Source of the DNA: Pholis gunnellus
Taxonomy: Eukaryota > Chordata > Actinopteri > Perciformes > Pholidae
Assembly (NCBI GenBank): GCA_910591455.2
Contig: OU342817.1
Location: forward strand, 17,789,415-17,853,414
Length of the DNA stretch: 64,000 nt
Direction: 5' to 3'
This document shows positions 13,301-25,884 of the stretch, in pieces. Under the pieces are notes generated by a model, which was not told the DNA's origin, made no database searches, and saw only the letters and a program-made list of their open reading frames with translations. Positions within the stretch are counted from its first letter, which is position 1. The number at the start of each line of letters is the position of its first letter. Made by a program: the position numbers and the translations under genes.

Positions 13301-16300
13301 GTGTGGGACTTTGAACTCCTATAAACTGATTGACGACGCACTAAGAACAGTGTTTTGCTTATCCACACATTTCCATGTGGAAAGAATTCAGGAGATAAAC
13401 CATCTAATTGACAGCTGATATCAATATTAGTAACAACAATGGTGGTACACGCTGACACAACGGCCGTTTTGCAGATAACGAAACCCAACTCCGGTGTTGG
13501 TTGTTGTCTCTTACTGCAGTTGTAGAGGCGGTGCAGCTTGAGCAGGTCACTGTCACTGAACTCCATGCGCTGGCCAATGACCTCACTGAAAGCAGGGATC
13601 TTGGTGACGATGGTGGGCTCAGTGCCGTTGCGGAAGGCATTTTTACTGTAGTGCATCATGGAGCCGTAGTCGTAGGGCACGCCCAAAGAGCTGGAGGTGG
13701 TGTCGTCGTAGGTGTTAAAGTTGTGTTCTTTACCTGTAGATCAAAGGTGTCAGTGCAGCTGAATTCACTATCACAACGTCCTATTCCATCCTCCAAATGT
13801 GGGGGTGGGTTATGAGTGATGATTGTTTGGATAAGCAACTTTTAATAGTGATCCAAATAGCTGACAAGTGTTTAAAGACTTGACAACAAGATAGCGGACA
13901 TATCAAAGAGCACTGCACTTCAATGACAGACTTTAAAATCATATTGATTTGATTTATTAATTTGAAGAGCGTAGGTCAAAGCAGCTAAGATGCCAAATGT
14001 GATATCCTTCAATGGGACGATAATGTTCTTTGCTTATCTTATCTTCACACATGCTTATCACACGGGCAATAAGTCTCCTGCTGCATAACTAACCTCCAGC
14101 AAACATTAAGTGAACTGAAGTGATTTGACTTTCACATGCTGTGCAAAACTTGCATAAATGTCATTTATAAAAGCTACTTTACTCTCCGTCGTATAATCAC
14201 GTCGATGCTAACAGAAGCCGTGAAGTAGGCAATGTCATAAATGCTTGAATGACATGTGGGTGCATGAATGGGCGGTGTTTTAAATTGATTATAATGTAGG
14301 TCAGGTTCATTACCCGCTGAGATGCGGTCCCACATGATATTAACGTAGTCGTCGCGGTCCGCCCTGGACTGTTCATGCCAGAAACCCAGAGCATGAAGGA
14401 ACTCGTGTTCGATGGTGGCGATGCGGTCACAGTTGCTTCCTATCGACAATCTCTGCTTCCCAACTTTCCGGTTTCCCACAGAGGAGAAGCAGCTTTTGGG
14501 AGGAAAAGCTTTCATGAATATCACATTGAGGACTTTTGTTGTAATTATAAAATACACTCTCTATATAAGAATTGAAGCTCGTCATGCCATCTGAAGACCA
14601 TAGAAGTTCCTTTTGCCGTACCCGCCCCCTTTAAAGATGGAAATGTAGTTTGCTTCTCCGCTCCAAGGTTTGAAGTCAATGCATGTCTTGAGCCGGTACT
14701 GCTCGAAGGCCTTCAGAATCACACCTTTTGCATTGATCTCTGCAGAGAAGACGATAAATCAATTCTGTTCAAGAAGATGAAATGCGTCTTCTGAATCCCC
14801 TTCAAGATGAACCGCGATATATTAAAAATTGGCCTCTGTTCAAATATTTATAGCTGTTAACGTTCAAGATTTCTCCCATAGGGATCAAGTGTCTGACTCA
14901 CTGCATGAATTGTAAATAACTGAACATCAAATATGCAGTATGCACCCAGTGGTGCACATGTCCAACCTGAGTTCTCTACTGACATGAAATGCAAGATGGA
15001 AAAGTTACAAAACTATGTTTTTATGTTTCTGCTTGTTTAATCATTGGCTTTTCTCCCTCACTGTTTGAGGTCCCTCTGACTTCACTGCTGTGTGCGTAAA
15101 CACAATAATAATAATTGCTTTAAATATTGGTCTTACTAAAAACTGAGCTTGCATATTTGATGAAAGTTACATTAGAAGAAAGCATTATTATTACACCAAA
15201 TAAGAAAATATTTCACGTTTTATTTCTTATATGGGCTATAAATGAACACATTTACTGTATATTGTAATGTGTTTACAGTATATTACCCTACATAGTGACT
15301 CATGTTTGAGGTCACTTGTAATTGCACAAAAGAAAATAATACTCAATGGCCAGTCCTGCGTTCAACATTTGTACTTAAGTAAAAGCAGAAAAGTATTAGT
15401 AACAAATTGTACTCATAGTATTTAAGTATCATTATGCATAAATGTCAGTGCTATACCATTCTATAACTGGATCATTATTATTATCACCATCGATGCATTA
15501 ACATGTAAGCGTACTTTAATATAATATAACTGCTTTATGTAGTGTTGGGTACTTTTAAACAGTACTTGTTGTACTTGGTAACTTTCCACCAATGCTTACC
15601 ACGAGATTATTTTCGGTGAATATATTGTATAAATCCGTCCATATTCCTAAAAAAAAAACATGAATGTGTAAGTAGAAACGTTTTCCAAACCCAGGCTGTG
15701 GCGGGCACTCGTACCTAAGTCATCTTCCATGTAGTACGGGATCGTCTTTGGCCACCTGTACTCATCCCCGATTATGGAATTACGAGTCTGCCTCTGAGGC
15801 GGTCATTAAAAGACAGGAACGACGGGTCAAGGTTGAGCTTTTATTCCAGAAAATGCAATTGTGCAGGGGGGAATATCAAGAGCAGTTCAATAACATACCT
15901 CATCAAGCACAATGTCCCCCTCTACAAGATTCAGCCCGGCCTCTAGGTAGACCAAGCACAGGGGAAAGCGGTTTACAATGGTGACCACTGACCAATAATC
16001 TGGAGACATGAGGATGAGAAATGTCTGCATACCTTCATTGATGTCGAAAATGTCCCGGTCCCGTCCTCCGTCCACATCATAGTCTGTGTGAATGGATATA
16101 AAAACAAATGTGAGGAAACTTCAAAAGAAACTGTCAATATTAAGCGTAGTCTGTGTTGTGTTTGAAGAAGAAATCACATACCTAACACTTTTGCTGTGGG
16201 CTAAACAAAGGAGAATTCAACTGTTATTGATTTGCAAATGTATTCAAATTAAATGTCCTATTATCATACATAAACCAATTCCTCACCAAGCAAAGGGCAA

Positions 16301-16361
16301 TCCCACATAAGAGGTGAGCAATGTGAAGCACAAATACAGCTGAAGGTCTTCTTCCTGCCAT
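10343..16361 (-). CDS. mep1b: Meprin A subunit beta-like, astacin-family membrane metalloprotease
   Basis: Meprins are secreted or membrane-bound zinc proteases that cleave extracellular proteins and peptides at the cell surface. Exons in + coordinates: 10343-10565, 11297-11453, 11705-11884, 11987-12454, 12566-12781, 13120-13272, 13515-13733, 14314-14492, 14622-14739, 15715-15793, 15899-15942, 16033-16083, 16182-16200 (19-base microexon), 16287-16361. They total 726 codons in one frame (human meprin beta about 701). Order: signal peptide 1-25; prodomain; astacin domain from about residue 78, with zinc site HEFLHALGFWHEQSR at about 158-172 and Met-turn SMMHY; MAM from about 265; MATH from about 430; EGF (CLNVQCMNNGVC) near 630; transmembrane helix near 680-702; short basic tail. 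No long inserted domain is seen before the EGF, which favours beta over alpha. The alpha/beta call is an inference; the family is certain. Confidence 0.93.
10765..11250 (-). mobile_element. Degenerate non-LTR retrotransposon (LINE) 3' coding fragment
   Basis: On the - strand, broken frames read like the C-terminal end of fish LINE reverse transcriptases: KALDLPVHLSPV, SLTYGRELWG-like, RRWFGHLIRIPPGHLPLEVF, then ERDVFNALPSML. It lies in the mep1b intron between the exons at 10343-10565 and 11297-11453, in the same orientation as the gene. Frameshifts and stops show it is dead. Confidence 0.7.
16182..16200 (-). other. mep1b: 19-base microexon of mep1b
   Basis: On the - strand the 19 bases CCCACAGCAAAAGTGTTAG sit between a CTTTGTTTAG acceptor and a GTATGTG donor. 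They code for P-T-A-K-V-L plus one base. Without them the signal-peptide exon (ending in phase 0) cannot join the exon starting AC-TAT-GAT (needs phase 1). With them the protein reads LCL-PTAKVLD-YDVDGG, parallel to the human ATPENFDVDGG. Confidence 0.75.
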
Positions 16362-18450
16362 GTCTCGAAATGTCCCTCCACATGGGGACAGTGCAGATGA
16401 CAGGTGAGCTCTTGCCGACACAGAGAGCAGAGAGGTGCATGCAGGGAATAAAATGAGGCATGATCGCGAGTGGATAATTGACAGGGCTGTTATACAGCAA
16501 CTTTGATTTACCTCGCTATCTGTTGACACATCTTTACACATTTGCAGATAAGCTGCAGGTCTCCTAACGTGCCAGAATAAGGCAGAGGAACAAACACATT
16601 GAAGGTGGTTTTGTAATGTGCCTTTCTCAAATTGTTATGCCTTTGTTTTAGTTACCTTTTTGTATACTTATACAAGGATATATTGTAGTTACTGACATCC
16701 AATTGTCACCTTTGACTTTTATTTTAAAAATAAGAAGTAGTTTTTACCAAACTACTTCTTATATTGAGCCAAAATAAAACAATACATTTTCTGAAGACTC
16801 TTTTTTTTTTTTTTCAGTGTAATTTTATATTTAATAAAGGGAAATGCAAAATCATGATGTTCTTTGGCAGTTCTCGTGTTATTCTTAAGGCTCTTACAAG
16901 CAGTTCAAAGCTCATTACAAGCCGATGTTGAGTGTCATAGGTAACCATTACCTTAGACTGTCTCACTGCTTCATGCTCATCTTGGAAATGACAGCTGTGA
17001 TATGAATACTATAAAATCTATTTCTCTACTTTTTAAAAGACTCCTATTTTCAGTTACCTCCTCACACAACAACAGATGCAGCAAATGCGCGCGATATCTA
17101 CGGCTTCCTGTTTGGTGCTACGTTGATTGTTGACTGTTGACATTTAAAAGACACCATACTACACTATACAAACACTTTTCATATTAAATTGGTTTCATGT
17201 TCATAACATACTTTGAGATTTTGATGATGTTTTATACAACCTTCACTATGACATTTTTGATGAGATCTATTATAACTTGTATGACATTTTTACGACATAC
17301 CTAATTATTTTGATGACATGCTATACAATGGATTTTTTTTATTGGCACACTACAGTATGAATTCCTTATGACTTTTTTAATGACGTACTATATTATGACA
17401 TAGTATGACTTCCATACGACATTTTTATGACTTTTTATGACTTATTTGTTCTTATGACATACTGTAATATGCCTTTTTAAATTTTCTATGACATACTATA
17501 CTATGACTTTTTACAACATTTTTATGACTTATATTAATATGACTCTTATATGACCCTTTTTAAATGACATACTGTACTAGGACTTTTTATTACGTCCTTA
17601 TGACAAACCGTACTACTACTACTACTATACTTTTTATGACATTAATACATATTCATGACATACTGTACTATGACATTTCTGACATTTTTGATGACATATT
17701 ACACAATTACCACTATTTATACATTATACTACATTATACTATGACTTTGTATGACTCACTATACTATCACTATTTTTCACACACAATACATAAAATATGT
17801 AAATACATACATACATAAAACACGGTATAAAAACAAAACAAGAAACTCATAAATAAGTGAAGAAAAGGAAAAAATGAAGCATATTGTTCAGTGAAAATAA
17901 AACTAATGGAACTGGATAAACACACACACACACACACACACCTCTCTGCCTGGAAATGAAATACAAATCGACATGAACCTGTTCTCTCATCCACTGACTG
18001 AATGAGGTTCTGGTCTGTAGTCTCTGTTCTTGTCCTCTTGTTGTTCTCTTGTCTTTTGTCTTCAAGAAATAAAAGATTCTATCTTCAAATGTTGACACTT
18101 TGTCACGGAAGTTATGAAATCAGGAGTCGAGCAACAACGCTGGGTTACAAACCACTTCATATATATTTCCAAACATGTTCACACATAACAAGGCATCCTA
18201 TAATAGACTCACATCACTGGTGATCAAGTCATCACATGTCACCTGTGTGTGCTTCACATATCATGGCACCATCTTGTGGTTGAAATTAAAAAATACAACA
18301 AGTTGTGTCCGAAGTAAAGAATAACAGTTGAACTTAGCATATAAGTGTGGGAAGGCAGGTAACAGGCAGCCTACAGGAAGGTGAAGTATGTCCTTACAAA
18401 GTCATTGTCAAAGCAGAACACATACAAAAATAATACTTAGAAATATTTAC
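16362..18450. other. Intergenic region upstream of mep1b
   Basis: This stretch should include the mep1b promoter, but I cannot fix a transcription start. It contains T-rich and A-rich tracts, the AT-rich TATGAC-type repeat at about 17210-17770 and a (CA)n run at 17922-17942. No gene is recognised. Confidence 0.5.
17210..17770. repeat. AT-rich degenerate tandem repeat (ATGAC...TTTTTATGACATACTA)
   Basis: Blocks such as TATGACATACT, GACTTTTTATGAC and ATACTATGAC recur irregularly for about 550 bases with poor conservation. This looks like a decayed AT-rich minisatellite. There is no coding potential. Confidence 0.65.
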
Positions 18451-18558
18451 AATTTATTTCATTGAAATGTTCAGGAGATAAACATTCTGTACGTACAGTT
18501 TACATTAACATACTGTAATTTATGTTGCAAATGAAATACCTTAAAGTTTTTAGAATTA

Positions 18559-18830
18559 TTATTTCTCGTTCAGCCTGAAGCGTCTGTCTGCTTCTTGGTT
18601 TGTGATCAGATGCAAAGAGCTGCTGACGGCTTCCTGTGTGTGTGAGGAGCTTCCCAAACCCACCAGCACAGAAGAAGCAGGCGGAGACAGACTACGTCCT
18701 CTGTGCCGGTGGGGGACGGGGCGCTCCTCGTCCTCTCGGCTGGTGGGTGGAGCGGGTGAAGTCGGGGTTGGAGGGGCAGGGAGGACGTAACCGTACTCAC
18801 TGGGTCTCGGACTCACTGGGGTGCTGAGAG
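18559..18830 (-). other. Possible terminal coding exon of an unrecognised gene
   Basis: On the - strand an open frame of about 85 codons (VSPRPSEYGYVLPAPPTPTS at the start, RRFRLNEK then TAA at the end) is Pro/Ser/Arg-rich and lies about 100 bases before an AATAAA on the same strand (18453-18458). A CTCTCAG just upstream could be a splice acceptor, but its polypyrimidine tract is weak, and the frame is closed by a stop further upstream. A second possible exon at about 18835-18939 (acceptor TCTCACAG) encodes a hydrophobic stretch, GLLCAFVSLLGQLRV, in another frame. I do not recognise the protein, and a chance open frame in GC-richer DNA is possible. Confidence 0.25.
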
Positions 18831-19084
18831 TGGTTCAGTGGTCAGTGGTGGGTCTGGGTCTTCCTGGGATGATGGGTTGGTTGACGTCCACTCTCAGCTG
18901 CCCCAGGAGTGAGACAAAAGCACAGAGGAGTCCTGCCCTGTGAGACACAAACACAAGAGATGAATACTTTAAACTCAACTATACGACCTTTACATTGTTC
19001 AATGATGGAATCTCATTACTGATACTTCTGTAGTCTTAGTGAGGGATTACTTACTCAGCCCACTGAAAGAAAGGCAACCGCCGC

Positions 19085-19640
19085 TCTCCATCTGGTCCTG
19101 TGGTCCTCCATCCCTCTCATCTGGTCCTGTGGTCCTCCATCCTTCTCATCTGATCCTGTGGTCCTCCATCCTTCTCATCTGATCCTGTGGTCCTCCATTC
19201 TTCTCATCTGGTCCTGTGGTCCTCCATCCTTCTCATCTGGTCCTGTGGTCCTCCATTCTTCTCATCTGGTCCTGTGGTCCTCCATCCTTCTCATCTGATC
19301 CTGTGGTCCTCCATCCTTCTCATCTGATCCTGTGGTCCTCCATCCTTCTCATCTGATCCTGTGGTCCTCCATCCTTCTCATCTGGTCCTGTTGTCCTCCA
19401 TCCTTCTCATCTGATCCTGTGGTCCTCCATCCTTCTCATCTGGTCCTGTTGTCCTCCATCCTTCTCATCTGGTCCTGTTGTCCTCCATCCTTCTCATCTG
19501 GTCCTGTGGTCCTCCATCCTTCTCATCTGGTCCTGTTGTCCTCCATCCTTCTCATCTGGTCCTGTTGTCCTCCATCCTTCTCATCTGGTCCTGTGGTCCT
19601 CCATCCTTCTCATCTGGTCCTGTGGTCTCAATCTCATGGG
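19085..19640 (+). repeat. 29-bp minisatellite, about 19 copies
   Basis: The unit is close to CATCTGGTCCTGTGGTCC plus TCCATCCTTCT (29 bases). Copies differ mainly at two sites (GGTCC or GATCC; TGTGG or TGTTG). Since 29 is not a multiple of 3 and the unit has no stop in any + frame, an artificial open frame with a 29-residue period runs through it. It is not evidence of a protein. Confidence 0.95.
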
Positions 19641-21109
19641 CCGAACAGGTTGGACATAAAGAAAGTGTCTGAATGATGTTGGCTGAGCTTGCTTTAGATG
19701 CTTCCATCAGCAGCAAAGTGTACTCATTGTCTGGGATGGTTTTGTCATATGTTAGGCTTTGGTGATTACTTATTGATATTTCTTGGCCTCTGCTTTATAT
19801 TACTCAAAAAATGGATTCTTGGAATAGATGAAACAAATGGAGCAGAACTGATGGAGGTCTGGCTCTGGACAGATTTATGTCAAAAACAAACAAACAAACT
19901 TTGCATTAAGGTGATGATCGACTATTATTGTGTCGAAAAGGACTGCACTGTAGGGACTACTTCTATCTGATCTGCCTTTATTATGATGAACTCTCATCTT
20001 GCCCAGGGCACGTTTCATATGATTTATCAAGTTTACGCCTTTTTCATTCATCGTTGGTATAACAAGTTATCCCTGTATTTTGTTAAGGTGTAGCTCAGGT
20101 TCTTATAAGCCACTTTAGTTTGTTTATATACAATAATAGGAAACTGTGGCCACTTTAGCAGACCATCTCTGTACTAACCTCGCCTTTAGCTTCAAGAGCT
20201 GGGACATTTGAGTATGATGAATTTTAATTGAGTTGTGCATTCTGGTTCTATACGGCAAAGCATAAATATGACATCTAACCGGAGGGTTTAATAGAAAGCG
20301 ATTTACTGCCTTGCCATAGGTCGCTCTCCAATATTAATTGCTGATCACAGGAATTTCACGCCACAAGGGTTGCAAAGATGAAAATATTTTAGTGCAATTA
20401 CTTTAGGCAATTACTGCTGCTACACTACTGCTATACCGAAGCTTTTAAAATCAACCAATGCGTTCTGCATCAATCCTCTTCCACAGTGAATTATGTAGCA
20501 TGCTATACTGATGACCACAGTTCAAACATGACATGAATTTGAGGAAATGTTGACAATGATGACCACAGTTGAGTCAAACATTACTTCTTACTAAACAAAA
20601 AGCGGAATGTAGAGATGCTTTATTGTCATATTAACGGCTGTATAATACTTAAGTTACCCTGCGCCGCGTTTAAAATGTCCTCATAGAAGAACAAGTTAAA
20701 AATGTGATCTTCATATGAATATCCTCAGTGTTTACAGGCAGTTTATTCATGTTCAGTAATACCAGATGATCTCTGGTAGATCAGTCCTGCTGTGAGCTGT
20801 TTCAGCACAGCAAGACGTCAACCCTTCCACTACCACATTAATAACTGGCTCACGTCTCATGATCAGAGGAGGCATGTACCTCTACATTTACCCCGCATTC
20901 AAATGTTCCAGTTGATTAAAACTGTCATAGCGGAGTGCAGGGGACAGGACATTTCACCATCAATACTGCATTTCATTATATAAAGCCTTCATACAGAGGT
21001 TCCAGCAATGCTATAGTACTATGTCATTTAACTTTAAAATGAATTAGATTCATCAGAGTTGTACTATAGCAACATTGTCATTTTCTCCTTCATGTATGTC
21101 TTACCTGTT

Positions 21110-21330
21110 GCTGTTTCACCATTCTCACTACTCACTATGTAGCGGACTATGTAGTGAGTTTGCCATTTCGTATCGCTGTCCAAATGTATCGACCTATTAT
21201 ACTAAACGCGTCCCACAATGCATCATTTAAATGAGCGTACAACGACGGTCACTAACCCAGACACTATATATACCATCATGCATTGGGCTGAAAGAAAAAT
21301 GGCGGAGAGAAAGTAGAGCAGACAAAATCC
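21110..21330. repeat. Possible interspersed repeat
   Basis: Phrases such as CACTACTCACTATGTAGCGG, ACTATGTAGTGAG and GTCCCACAATGCATC resemble a short repeat common in fish genomes. Ends are not defined and no terminal inverted repeats were confirmed. Confidence 0.3.
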
Positions 21331-22896
21331 ATGAGTTGAGAGCAGAGCAGCGACTTACAACACAAACGGCCACAAAGTACTTTGTGTTTATTCATTTGGG
21401 AAAACACGCTCCTACGCTGACACCGGCAACGCTAGCGCGTACCGCTACTCTTTCTGTTCCCTTTCACCATAAAACACAAGGTAAAAGGCACCGTAGACAT
21501 TCATGCTGCATCAGTGCTTACCTGGGGGGAACTACATTCACTCAGAGCCTTTCGCTAAAGGGTACTACACATAACAGCTTACAATATCACAAAAATGCAT
21601 TTCGGTACGGATGGTCTAGCGGACGACAATGTCGGTGGGTTGGTCGGTCCCCCACTTTGGTCCAGACCCCCAACAATTAGATGGGATTGTTGTGAAATCT
21701 GGTGCAGACACTCTCAGGATGAACTGTAATCACTTTCACCCCCTGACCAGGGCCGTCATCTGGTCAAAATGTCTGTTAGTCAAACACTTTGGTTAAAAAA
21801 CTAAACTAATGCCATTCCCATCAGCCTCAGCTGATGAAATGCCAACAAGCTAACACGCTAAAGTAAGATGGTGAACACTGTAACATTATATCATGCTAGC
21901 ATGTTCATTGTGAGCATGTCTCAGCAAAAATGACATTCCCATAAGAAACTACATTGTCAATTACGGTTTAAGGGAACGCGTTTTCTCCCGGATTATGTTT
22001 GTATTTGACATATCGAAAATCTGTTTGTAATCAAATTCCATGTAATTATGCATAGGGAGGAGAACAAGGTAGTTGATTAAGGTTAAACTCACAAGTGATG
22101 TACTTATTTGAACCCAAAACATGTTTTACTGAACCTAACCAAGTGTAGCTTTGTATCCTGAACGTTAACATAATTGAGAATGCAGTTTTGAAAAATGACA
22201 AAAGCGGTTCAAACGTTGATTTAGGCAACACGTATGTAGAAATGTTGATATGAAACATGTTTATTGTTCAGAAGCACACGTATCTAGAAACGTTCACACG
22301 AAATGTATTATTGGTTCAGAAATGTCGGGAGTCAAAGTATCCGTAGTTTACGCACGATGCCAACATTTTATTCCGGCTACCGGTTGCAACTGCTGCTTCC
22401 CAGGTCAAAAAAAAAGTCCTTGCAACAGTAAACATTTTGAATCCTTAAACAATTATAATGATCAAAATGTCCCTTGAATTAGTAAGCAAATGGGAAGGTT
22501 AATTAAGTTGACCAATGACCTTTCCTTCTGACCTCTCAAGTGAAATGTGAAGATGTCTCAGTAGGAACAAATATCTAAATCCCTGCACAACTCTGGTTGT
22601 TCATTCAATGTTCTATTCAATAGTGTTTCACAAATATGTTTTAGAAAATGATTAACATTCTGCCCAATCCTCTGCAGTCGTGACTATCTACAAGCAGTTT
22701 TTCCTCACCAGGCTGTGTTAAATGCTTATTATGTATTCCCACCTGACCACTTTGATGTTCACGCTGTGTTTTATCTTATCGTGGACATTCATTGCTTTCT
22801 ACCCTCTGTGACCATCACAATTAATTCTTTGACAACACCATTACACCTCGAATACAGCTTTCATCTCAAGCTTTGGCTCAATCTGTTCTATTATCG

Positions 22897-22898
<2 letters not shown>

Positions 22899-22930
<32 letters not shown>
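22899..22930 (+). repeat. (GT)n microsatellite
   Basis: Uninterrupted GT dinucleotide run of about 32 bases in intergenic DNA. Confidence 0.9.
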
Positions 22931-22934
<4 letters not shown>

Positions 22935-24099
22935 TCACCTGCAAGAAGGAAGGAGAGCAAATGGCATACAATGCAATATTTTCAACTCTTTTGAAGATAA
23001 TTCATCCCTGTTTCCAAGGTGTGACAAACTGGATTGTTTCCCTTTTTGGATTTGCTGAGACAAATTCAAAATTAATTTTCAATTGCCACTGTGTGCGTGT
23101 GCTATGACTCACTATGATTCATTTCATTCACATTTTTTTTTTGGGGGTATGCAATACCAAGTTGTAATTAAAAGCAGCGCACCATTGCTGAAACAATGGG
23201 TGAATCATATCGAATAGGGGACACACATCCCATAAAGCACCACACTGCTGGAGCAATAAAGAAACACATTTAATCAATTCAACCCCTGGGACCCTTTGGT
23301 AAGTCCATTATTATAAACGTATGTGTGTGGAACATGACTTTTCAAACTCAAAGAATTTCTATCTAAACTCCAGTGAAGAGCCAAAGCAAGGTCTCCAAAG
23401 ATTGCATGTTAACGTGCAGACAATGACGACAACAAGTCTTGAGTTTGAATATTTCATCTAGTGCATATAGTGCACATATATTTGGACATTCCCACATTCA
23501 ATGAAATTGCACAGAATGAAATGGTTATAAGGTGACGGTTGTGATTCACATGCTTTGGTGAATAGTTTGCTGTAAACTGCAGGAAACCAACAGTTTAACC
23601 TTCGGGACTATTTCACGAACTGCCGTGAGGCGTCGTTGCCACAGCAGCTTTCTCATTGTGCTGCCAAACTGTTGGGAACATTGCTGGGACTACGTGAACA
23701 ACACAGATGTGAACACCTTGGAGCTGAAAGTCAGCACTTGAACCTCAATCATATAGCTGCAGTCAAAGTGCTGACAACAGGTATTCGTAATTACAATCAG
23801 TTACCTCTTTTAAAATGTCGTGCTGCTGGGAAATAAGCCGTGGTCTACCCTGATAATAACGGTTAATTGACGCAGCATTGTGGCAACTGTTACTGATATT
23901 TGAGTTTATTTAAATGATTTTTTTAGAAAATCTCTCAATAGAAATGATGAATTATTCTTCAGCCATATAAAAAAAAAATGTACAGTAGTTCCAAATGTAC
24001 AATTGAAATGAAACGGTAAAAGTCAAGGAGAGATCAGCTCATTACAGCAGCTTCTCTGTCCACACAGACGTAGAGTGGGCTATGAGTCGCTCTCTTGCG

Positions 24100-24265
24100 C
24101 GTCCGCTGCCACTCTGACTGCTGCTGAGAGGAGAGAGAACACATCTGGAAGTTCATTCTAAGCAAACAGCCCACGGGGGGAAAGGTTCAAAAGTGATTTT
24201 AACTTAATTGGAACAAACGCAGTGGAGGACGAGGATTTAGGGTAATTCATCACCGACTCGCAGAG
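24100..24265 (+). other. Candidate 5' UTR exon of the opsin gene
   Basis: The opsin ATG sits directly after a splice acceptor at 25885, so a non-coding first exon is expected upstream. A strong donor (CAGAG then GTAAGG) occurs at 24265/24266, preceded by a GC-richer stretch. The transcription start is not defined. Confidence 0.35.
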
Positions 24266-25650
24266 GTAAGGCAGTTTTATTTGTCATTATTTAAACCTAA
24301 AAGACCTCAACTGACTAACATGTGGCGAAATGGAATCTCCAGTGATCGTGAAAACTACCAAACAAACACGGCTTTAAATATAATATATAAACATATAAAA
24401 CATTATAATTGGTCTTTTTATTTGTTTTTTTGTGCCGTTGTTGTGCGTACATTAAGAGCCATTTCCTCTGCAGCATCACACCAGGGCAGTGAGTTATTGA
24501 AGGGTTTCCAAGAGTGTAAATCAAACAGTATAAAAACCTTTGGACCCTTTTTAAAATCACCTTTTATTGATCACTTTATTTCTATAGCTCCCTTCATCCG
24601 TTGTTTTAAAGCTCTCAAACATTCAGTCAGTCGTACCACATGTTAGCGTCTCCTTGGAGCCCCTAACGCGTGATTATAATTATGCGTCTGGATAAGTTTT
24701 ACGCCTCAGGTTTCTTATTTAATTCAAACTAAGAGTAGCCTACACGAATGAAAAACGGCACGGAATCATTTTATTTAAAGCTTTTGGCTCAGTTTTCCAT
24801 CTACACTGTTTTAATCCCACTTTGTGTTTCCATGCATCCATGAATGTTTTCCTCTTTGACGAGCAGACCAGAGAGTGAGAGATACAGTAGAGGCTACAGA
24901 GCAGTCTCCAGGCCACTTACCCGATCACCGTTTCACTTTATGCTTTTAATTTGTCCCACCCGGTAACATTATTACTAAAAGATCCTAAGATCTGTGGAAG
25001 GGAGAGTTTGTCTACCAAGGCAATGCCCATTTGTCATCGCCTCTGTCAGCATGTTGCTGATGGATATCATGTTTAGCAGGAGAGAGCGTTAATGGACAAA
25101 ACAGCAACAGGTGAACAGCGGGACAGAAAGTACAGGAGAGGGACAGCGTTCATACACACACAGAGATGCATTAAACACTTCACTACTGCACATCAACAAG
25201 AAAACAAAGGGCTGTGCACATGCGTGGCTGTTGATTGGGTTGATTCCATGTTCAACTAATGCCAGTAAACTTCATGAAAGCAATTACAAATTCACACACA
25301 GCTCAGCATGCATTACAAAGGAGGATTTTTCTTAATGTCTTAGGGATTATAAAGGCCTGTGAATAGCTAATAGCAAAATACGGTTCACTGCTGAGTGTGT
25401 CTGAAGGAATAAAGCTCATGTCACAGGCTGCAGGTTTGGCTGTTGCAGTGGCAGCATTTGAAATGCTGCTGGAATCCAGGTTACAAAAGAAATCCAATAA
25501 TGTGACAGACCACATAGGGATAAGCACATTAGGAGGTGTTTGATGTGCATTTCCCAGTTACATATTATAAAATCACTTGTTCATTGACCCTCATGCCATC
25601 CATTGATTCTTCAGTCAGTCGCCATGGAAACATGGAAATTGAGAGTGATG

Positions 25651-25672
25651 ATGTGATCACATGTGATCACAT
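25651..25672. repeat. Perfect 22-bp palindrome with E-box core
   Basis: ATGTGATCAC twice followed by AT is its own reverse complement and contains CACATGTG. It lies about 210 bases before the first coding exon of the opsin. Confidence 0.8.
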
Positions 25673-25884
25673 GCGTATGGCAGACACATGTATTAGTCCT
25701 CTTCTTTGAATTAAAAGGCACACGCAGACCACATTCAGTGAAGGCTGTGTTGTAAAGGTTAATACAGTCGCAAAAAACAACTTATTTTGTACCCACATTT
25801 GGAACAACTTTAAGCACACACATTTAAAGCTAATCTATTATGCAGCAACAACATTACTCTAGAAAACCTCTTGTCAGTTTTCAG

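Larger units (their letters stand above)
18831..24100. other. Large intergenic region
   Basis: Between the possible exon and the opsin's candidate 5' exon. It contains the 29-bp minisatellite (19085-19640), a possible repeat near 21110-21330 and a (GT)n run near 22899-22930. All other open frames are short and unremarkable. I see no gene in it. Confidence 0.5.

Noticed and set aside
17847..18098. 83-codon - strand open frame
   Set aside because: Includes a (CA)n run and shows no similarity or splice context.
19332..19676. 114-codon open frame with repeats
   Set aside because: It is entirely the 29-bp minisatellite, which lacks stops in every + frame; no start context, splice sites or composition of a real protein.
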